Shown: one piece after another, positions 59,271-64,000 of the stretch
Layout of the letters: each line of letters begins with the position of its first letter
How positions within the stretch are numbered: the first letter of the stretch is position 1
Assembly: GCF_003991425.1 (NCBI RefSeq)
Contig: NZ_CP034346.1
Coordinates: forward strand, 1,711,501 to 1,775,500
Length of the DNA stretch: 64,000 nucleotides
From: Paenibacillus lutimineralis
GTDB lineage: Bacteria; Bacillota; Bacilli; Paenibacillales; Paenibacillaceae
Direction: 5' to 3'
Program-made: the position numbers and the translations under genes
Notes under the pieces: generated by a model
Database searches by the model: none
Seen by the model: the letters and a program-made list of their open reading frames with translations, nothing else
Told to the model about the DNA's origin: nothing

Positions 59271-59409
59271 TATAAGCTATTTGAATGTAAATATCTTGGG
59301 GTATCTATGGGGATGTCTAATTATTATATGGTTTTGTCTGAAATCTATCGGGTATTTCCTCTCTGGGCGGTATATTATCATTGGTTTATACAGAGGAGGG
59401 AATGGATAG

Positions 59410-60393
59410 ATGGAAACGCTGTCAGCTAGAGCGGATACGGAAAAAGAGAAGGCAATTACCACTCCTAAGCCGCCCGGAAAACGGATGAAAAGTGTGTGGC
59501 GGAGCATCGTTCAACAGAAATATTTATATCTAATGTCCATGCCGTTCATCGTCTGGGTATTTGTGTTCAGCTATTTGCCCGTATGGGGGTGGACGATGGC
59601 TTTTCAGAATTATAAGCCGTCCAAATCTTTCTCCCAGCAGAAATGGGTCGGCTTCAAAAATTTCGTAGATCTATTCCATGACGAGAGATTCTATTTGGTG
59701 TTAAGGAATACTTTGGCGATGAGCCTGATGGGCCTAGTAGCCGGCTTCATTATTCCGATTCTGTTCGCAGTGTTGTTGAATGAATTGCGCGGAAAATATT
59801 TCAAGCGAACCGTGCAGACAGTTTCTTACTTGCCTCACTTCGTATCCTGGGTCGTTGTAGCCGGAATCATTACAAAGATGCTATCGATGGACGGCATCGT
59901 GAATGAACTTCTCATTCAGCTTCATGTGATAGATGGCCCGGTTCAGTTTATGGCTGAGGGCAAATACTTCTGGGGAATTGTAACCGCTTCCGATGTGTGG
60001 AAGGAGACTGGCTGGAACGCGATCATATATTTGGCGGCCATTACCGGTATAGACAGGGAGCTCTATGAAGCTGCACGAGTTGATGGGGCGGGCCGGTTCC
60101 GACAAATCTGGAATATTACGCTGCCAGGTATTCGCACGACGATCTCGGTGCTCCTGATCATGTCGATCGGCCATTTGATTGGCATCGGCTTCGAGAAGCA
60201 ATTCCAGCTGAGCAACTCGCTTGTCACGGATTACTCTGAGGTACTGGATTTATACGCTCTGAAATACGGCATTCAGATCAGCCGATTCTCCTACGGGACC
60301 GCGATCAGTATGTTTACTTCGGTGGTGAGCATCATACTGCTGCTTACGGCTAACGGGATCATGAAGAAAACGACGAAAGAAAGCATCATGTAG
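59410..60393 (+). CDS. Oligosaccharide ABC permease, LplB-like
   Basis: A 327-residue permease with six helices after a basic N-terminal tail (KPPGKRMKSVWRSIVQQKYL). The first span is YLMSMPFIVWVFVFSYLPVW and the docking loop is DRELYEAARVDGAGRFRQIW. LplB/YteP-type permeases import plant-derived oligosaccharides and use a shared ATPase, none being encoded here. It heads a transcript with the YtcP-like permease and LplA-like binding protein. Confidence 0.93.
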   Translation: METLSARADTEKEKAITTPKPPGKRMKSVWRSIVQQKYLYLMSMPFIVWVFVFSYLPVWGWTMAFQNYKPSKSFSQQKWVGFKNFVDLFHDERFYLVLRNTLAMSLMGLVAGFIIPILFAVLLNELRGKYFKRTVQTVSYLPHFVSWVVVAGIITKMLSMDGIVNELLIQLHVIDGPVQFMAEGKYFWGIVTASDVWKETGWNAIIYLAAITGIDRELYEAARVDGAGRFRQIWNITLPGIRTTISVLLIMSIGHLIGIGFEKQFQLSNSLVTDYSEVLDLYALKYGIQISRFSYGTAISMFTSVVSIILLLTANGIMKKTTKESIM

Positions 60394-60404
60394 GGGGGAG
60401 CAGA

Positions 60405-61307
60405 ATGGCTGCGACAAGAGCATTTAATTCCACAAGATCGGATAAAATCTTTGACATTATTAATGTAGTTATTCTAGGTCTCGTGTTGATGATTACGTTA
60501 TATCCATTTCTAAATGTGCTTGCTATATCACTAAATGATTCTACCGACACCGTTCGGGGCGGGATCTATTTATGGCCACGGGAATTTACGCTAGAGAATT
60601 ACCGCACGATATTCAGCTACTCCAGCTTGAAGCAGGGCTTCCTGATTACGATATTGAGGACATTATTAGGCACGTTGCTCGGACTGATTAGCTCTTCTAT
60701 GCTGGCTTACACGCTGAGTCGTCCTGACTTCAAGGCACGTAGATTCGTCTCGGTCTTCCTGGCCCTGACGATGTATTTCTCCGGCGGCATGGTTCCGACC
60801 TATATGCTGATGCGTCATCTGCATCTGATCGGGACGTTCTGGATCTATATTCTGCCTGGGATCGTTAGTGCATTTAACGTATTCATCATCCGTTCTTTCA
60901 TCGATGGTCTACCTTATGCATTGCAAGAATCAGCCAAATTGGATGGGGCCAATGACTTTAAAATTTACTACAAGGTCATCCTCCCATTATGCAAGCCAGT
61001 ATTAGCAACGATCTCACTGTTCTTGGCGGTAGGCCAATGGAACTCCTGGTTCGATACTTATCTGTACAACGGAAATAAGCCTCATCTAACGACGCTGCAA
61101 TATGAGCTGATGAAGATTCTGCAGAGCACCAATCAGGGGGCGAGCATGGTTAATGCCAATGATCTCGCCAATCAGATGGCCCAGGTATCGCCTGAATCAA
61201 TCAAGATGGCGATTACGATTGTCGTTACCGTTCCGATTCTGGTCGTATATCCGTTTCTGCAGCGTTATTTTGTAGACGGTATGACATTGGGTGCGGTTAA
61301 AGCTTGA
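60405..61307 (+). CDS. Oligosaccharide ABC permease, YtcP-like
   Basis: A 300-residue permease with six helices. IINVVILGLVLMITLYPFLN is the first, YALQESAKLDGANDFKIYYK the docking loop, and FLQRYFVDGMTLGAVK the conserved end of this family. ATG follows GGGGGGAGCAGA. It is the second permease of the same importer, 11 bases after the first. Confidence 0.94.
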   Translation: MAATRAFNSTRSDKIFDIINVVILGLVLMITLYPFLNVLAISLNDSTDTVRGGIYLWPREFTLENYRTIFSYSSLKQGFLITILRTLLGTLLGLISSSMLAYTLSRPDFKARRFVSVFLALTMYFSGGMVPTYMLMRHLHLIGTFWIYILPGIVSAFNVFIIRSFIDGLPYALQESAKLDGANDFKIYYKVILPLCKPVLATISLFLAVGQWNSWFDTYLYNGNKPHLTTLQYELMKILQSTNQGASMVNANDLANQMAQVSPESIKMAITIVVTVPILVVYPFLQRYFVDGMTLGAVKA

Positions 61308-61388
61308 TTCGTGATAGTGAAGCGGTATTTGCAGGCGGAAGCCTGTTATACGATATAACTTCTAATTTCTAAGAGGGGGATTGCAGAA

Positions 61389-63134
61389 ATGAGATGGAGA
61401 AGTCCTAAAATGTTCGCGGCGCTTCTGCTGGCGACTACGCTGCTGATCGGCGGCTGCGGTAATTCCGGAAGTAATAACAATAGCAAAGCACCTGATAATG
61501 CGGGCAATAATGGAGGGACTAATGCGGCGCAAAATACCGAAAATGCCATGGACACCAGCCCGATTACCTTCACCTTCTTCGGTGCCGACGCGAGCCCGAA
61601 CTGGAACAATATGCAAGATGATGTCGGCAAATTGATTACGGAGAAGACCGGGGTTACGATCAATGCCGAGTACGATGTGGGCAGCGGCGGCGGAGATCAG
61701 AAGGTCGCGATGATGGCGGCGAGCGGAGAGGTACCGGATATTATTTTTGCCAAGGGCAGCTTGTCCAAATTGGTGGATGCAGGTCTTATTATCGATCTAA
61801 CGGATTTAATTGATCAGCATGCGCCGAATATTAAGAAAATTTATAGTGAAAATATGAACCGATTGAAGTACAGCAATGAAGATCAAGCGATCTATGAGCT
61901 TCCTACGAATGTCGGCGTGGATCAGCAGTATTTCGATGCCGGCGGTGGATTCGAAATTCAGCAGCGTGTGCTTAAAGAACTCGGTTATCCGCAGGTTCGC
62001 ACGGTTCAGGATTTTGAAAATGTACTGAAGCAATATGTGGAGAAGCACCCAACGACAGACGGTCAGCCGACGATTCCGCTCACGTTGAATGCCGATGATT
62101 GGAGAATTATGATCAGCGTGACGAACCCGGCATTCCTGGCCACAGGTGCACCAGATGATGGCGAGTACTATGTCAACCCTGAAACCTATGAAGCGATGCT
62201 TCACTATAAGCGTTCGGAGGAGAAGGAATATTTCCGCTGGTTGAACCATATGTACAATGAAGGATTGCTGGATAAGGATACGTTTGTACAGAAGGATGAT
62301 CAGTACAAAGCGAAAATCGCCAGCGGCCGTGTACTCGGTCTGATCGACCAGGAATGGGGCTATCAGGATGCAGAAAATGCGCTCAAGACAGCGGGCAAGG
62401 ATGCATACACCTATGCGCACTTCCCGGTCACACTGACCGAAGAGTATAAGGATCATTCCTTCCAGTCCGCTGGAGTTGACGGCTACGGAATTGCGATTAC
62501 AACGGCTTGTAAGGATCCTGTCAGGGCGATTCAGTTCCTCGACTGGATGTCTTCTGATGAAGGTCAGGTGCTTCGGAACTGGGGGATTGACGGCAAGCAT
62601 TATACGGTTGATGGGAATGGAACGCGTGAGATTCCGACGGAAATTCAAGAACGCAAAGTGAATGATTCGACGAACTTTACGAAGGAGTCGGGGATCGGTT
62701 TATACTTGACCTTGGGTGGACGTTATGGCGACGGGGTGAAGGATTCAACCGGCAATTATTATACCACCAACTTCCCGGAACAGATTATCGCTGGATATAC
62801 CGCAGCTGAGAAGGAGACTCTGGCCGCTTATCAAGCAACAACCTGGAAGGACCTCTTCCCGCAGGAGAGTGACTTCCCAGCCAAGGAATGGGGCGCCTTG
62901 TACAACATGCCAGTTCCTACAGATGGCGACTATCAAGTGATCTATCAGAAGACGCAGGACATTATCCGTAAGAAAATCCCGGAGGCTGTTCTGGCCAAGA
63001 CAACGGACTTCGATAAAATCTACGATGATTTCCTTGCCGATTTAGATAAGGCGGGAGCCAAGAAGATGGAGGCCGAGTATACGGAGCTTGTAAAAGCACG
63101 GGTTGCCCTCTTTACAGGTAAAGATATTCAATAG
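61389..63134 (+). CDS. Oligosaccharide-binding lipoprotein, LplA-like
   Basis: A 581-residue extracellular solute-binding protein, the large type paired with LplB/YtcP permeases. The signal peptide ends in lipobox LIGGC (Cys near residue 23) and is followed by an Asn/Gly/Ala linker. Core blocks are ITFTFFGADASPNWNNMQDD, VPDIIFAKGSLSKLVDAGLI and GYGIAITTACKDPVRAIQFL. ATG follows AAGAGGGGGATT. The ligand is not known; an oligosaccharide from xyloglucan or another fucosylated glycan is suggested by the neighbours. Confidence 0.93.
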   Translation: MRWRSPKMFAALLLATTLLIGGCGNSGSNNNSKAPDNAGNNGGTNAAQNTENAMDTSPITFTFFGADASPNWNNMQDDVGKLITEKTGVTINAEYDVGSGGGDQKVAMMAASGEVPDIIFAKGSLSKLVDAGLIIDLTDLIDQHAPNIKKIYSENMNRLKYSNEDQAIYELPTNVGVDQQYFDAGGGFEIQQRVLKELGYPQVRTVQDFENVLKQYVEKHPTTDGQPTIPLTLNADDWRIMISVTNPAFLATGAPDDGEYYVNPETYEAMLHYKRSEEKEYFRWLNHMYNEGLLDKDTFVQKDDQYKAKIASGRVLGLIDQEWGYQDAENALKTAGKDAYTYAHFPVTLTEEYKDHSFQSAGVDGYGIAITTACKDPVRAIQFLDWMSSDEGQVLRNWGIDGKHYTVDGNGTREIPTEIQERKVNDSTNFTKESGIGLYLTLGGRYGDGVKDSTGNYYTTNFPEQIIAGYTAAEKETLAAYQATTWKDLFPQESDFPAKEWGALYNMPVPTDGDYQVIYQKTQDIIRKKIPEAVLAKTTDFDKIYDDFLADLDKAGAKKMEAEYTELVKARVALFTGKDIQ

Positions 63135-63158
63135 TAGTTCAACGCCTATAAAATGCGA

Positions 63159-63205
63159 GAAAGGACCTCAAATTCCACGTTTTTGTGGAGGGTGAGGTCT
63201 TTTCT
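63159..63205 (+). terminator. Terminator after the binding protein gene
   Basis: GGACCTCA pairs with TGAGGTC, with an inner CCAC/GTGG hairpin, followed by TTTTCT. Confidence 0.72.
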
Positions 63206-63276
63206 ACAGGGATCTGTGATGGCATGAAGAATTAAATACGGACTAGCTGTTGATGAAAACAATGAGGGCGGTGACC

Positions 63277-64000
63277 GTGTTGACGGTAAACAGTGACAGA
63301 GAGACTTCATGGAAATTATGGTATAAGCAGCCAGCTTCCTGTTGGGAGGAAGCTTTGCCGGTCGGAAATGGACGGATCGGTGGCATGGTTCATGGCGGGG
63401 GGCAAAGTGAGCTTATTTGTTTGAATGAGGACACGTTATGGTCTGGATATCCGCGTGATCCGCAAAATTATGAAGCACTGCGGCATTTGCAGACGGTTAG
63501 AGAGCTTATATTTTCCGGGAAAAATAAAGAAGCTGAGGCTTTAGTAGAGAAAGGCATGCTCGGCCCGCGGTCGGAAGCCTATTTACCGCTCGGAAATCTG
63601 CGGATCGATCATCTTGGCATTGGAGAAATGACGGACTATGAGCGTGAATTGAATCTGGATACGGGAACGGCCTCCGTTCGCTTTCGAAGCGGGGGAACAA
63701 CGATTACTCGCAAAGTGTATGTCAGCGCCGTTGATCAGATATTAGTTGTACATATAGACTCCGAAGACCACTCTCCGCTCTCAATTACCGTATCGCTGGA
63801 CTCACCGCTTAAGCATTTAATAGAAGTAACTGAAAAAGATGAATGTCTTATGATGCGTGGCTCATGTCCAAGCCATATTGCAGACAATCATAGGGGAGAC
63901 CATCCGCAGTCTGTTCTATATGAGGAAGGTCGTGGATTAAGCTTCGCTGCACAGGTCAGTGTCAGGCATGAAGCAGGCAGACTTATGGCTACAGATGATC
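63277..64000 (+). CDS. GH95 alpha-L-fucosidase, N-terminal part, cut by window end
   Basis: The first 241 codons of a glycosidase running past the window. The N-terminal beta-sandwich is typical of GH95: LWYKQPASCWEEALPVGNGR, IGGMVHGGGQSELICLNEDT, LWSGYPRD, then YLPLGNLRIDHLG. GH95 enzymes cut alpha-1,2-linked L-fucose (some act on L-galactose), including fucose on xyloglucan side chains. No signal peptide is visible, implying intracellular action. The start is uncertain: GTG 63277 lies nine bases after GAGG; GTG 63271, TTG 63280 and ATG 63262 are alternatives. Confidence 0.88.
   Translation, partial: MLTVNSDRETSWKLWYKQPASCWEEALPVGNGRIGGMVHGGGQSELICLNEDTLWSGYPRDPQNYEALRHLQTVRELIFSGKNKEAEALVEKGMLGPRSEAYLPLGNLRIDHLGIGEMTDYERELNLDTGTASVRFRSGGTTITRKVYVSAVDQILVVHIDSEDHSPLSITVSLDSPLKHLIEVTEKDECLMMRGSCPSHIADNHRGDHPQSVLYEEGRGLSFAAQVSVRHEAGRLMATDD

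Noticed and set aside
61806-62648. A 280-codon minus-strand frame inside the binding-protein gene
   Set aside because: Antisense shadow of the LplA-like gene. Composition (Ile/Arg rich) is typical of reverse reading.

Overview
The window looks like a Paenibacillus-type chromosome (Bacillota). Support for this: strong AGGAGG ribosome sites with many GTG and TTG starts, a PBSX/skin-type phage tail module, YesM/YesN-type two-component proteins, LplB/YtcP/LplA-type sugar ABC transporters, and a holin-like type I toxin relic. No rRNA, tRNA or CRISPR array was seen.

Region 1 (1-13.9 kb) is a contractile phage-tail module in xkdJ-to-xkdX order, then a lysis cassette (XhlA, GH25 lysozyme, phi-LC3-type holin). 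The tail assembly chaperone has a classic A-AAA-AAC slippery site and a 53-codon -1 frame extension. No head genes are inside the window, so prophage and tailocin cannot be told apart. Region 2 (13.9-14.7 kb) holds a 36-residue membrane protein, extragenic repeats, a decayed holin-like toxin and two GntR-type operators.

Region 3 (14.7-19.4 kb) is a catabolic operon: amidohydrolase, DgaE-like ammonia lyase, DgaF-like aldolase, KDG kinase and a GntR/UTRA regulator. I infer breakdown of an N-acylated aminosugar acid through KDG and KDPG. Region 4 (19.5-22.7 kb) is an AT-rich TetR plus ABC exporter insert with a clear double operator. Region 5 (22.7-25 kb) has an AraC regulator, a VanW protein and a frameshifted membrane gene.

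Region 6 (25-31 kb) is L-fucose catabolism (isomerase, fuculose-phosphate aldolase, sugar kinase, mutarotase) with an aldo/keto reductase. Region 7 (31.2-35.6 kb) is a LacI-controlled sugar ABC importer without its own ATPase. Region 8 (35.8-39.6 kb) is glycerate uptake and phosphorylation (GntP permease, glycerate kinase) with a CdaR regulator; one 19-bp motif lies upstream of both transcription units. Region 9 (40.3-48.9 kb) is an OmpR-type two-component system, a membrane-anchored extracytoplasmic protein and an AfuABC-like importer with two related binding proteins. Region 10 (49.1-64 kb) is a glycan locus: AraC-type response regulator, GH3, AraC regulator, GH31 alpha-xylosidase, YesM-type kinase, oligosaccharide importer and the start of a GH95 alpha-fucosidase. 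Together with region 6 this suggests use of a fucosylated, xylose-bearing glycan such as xyloglucan.

A family of about 179-bp MITE-like elements is scattered through the right half. Three copies have exact 5-bp target duplications, and several sit immediately after stop codons or inside the AfuABC-like operon.
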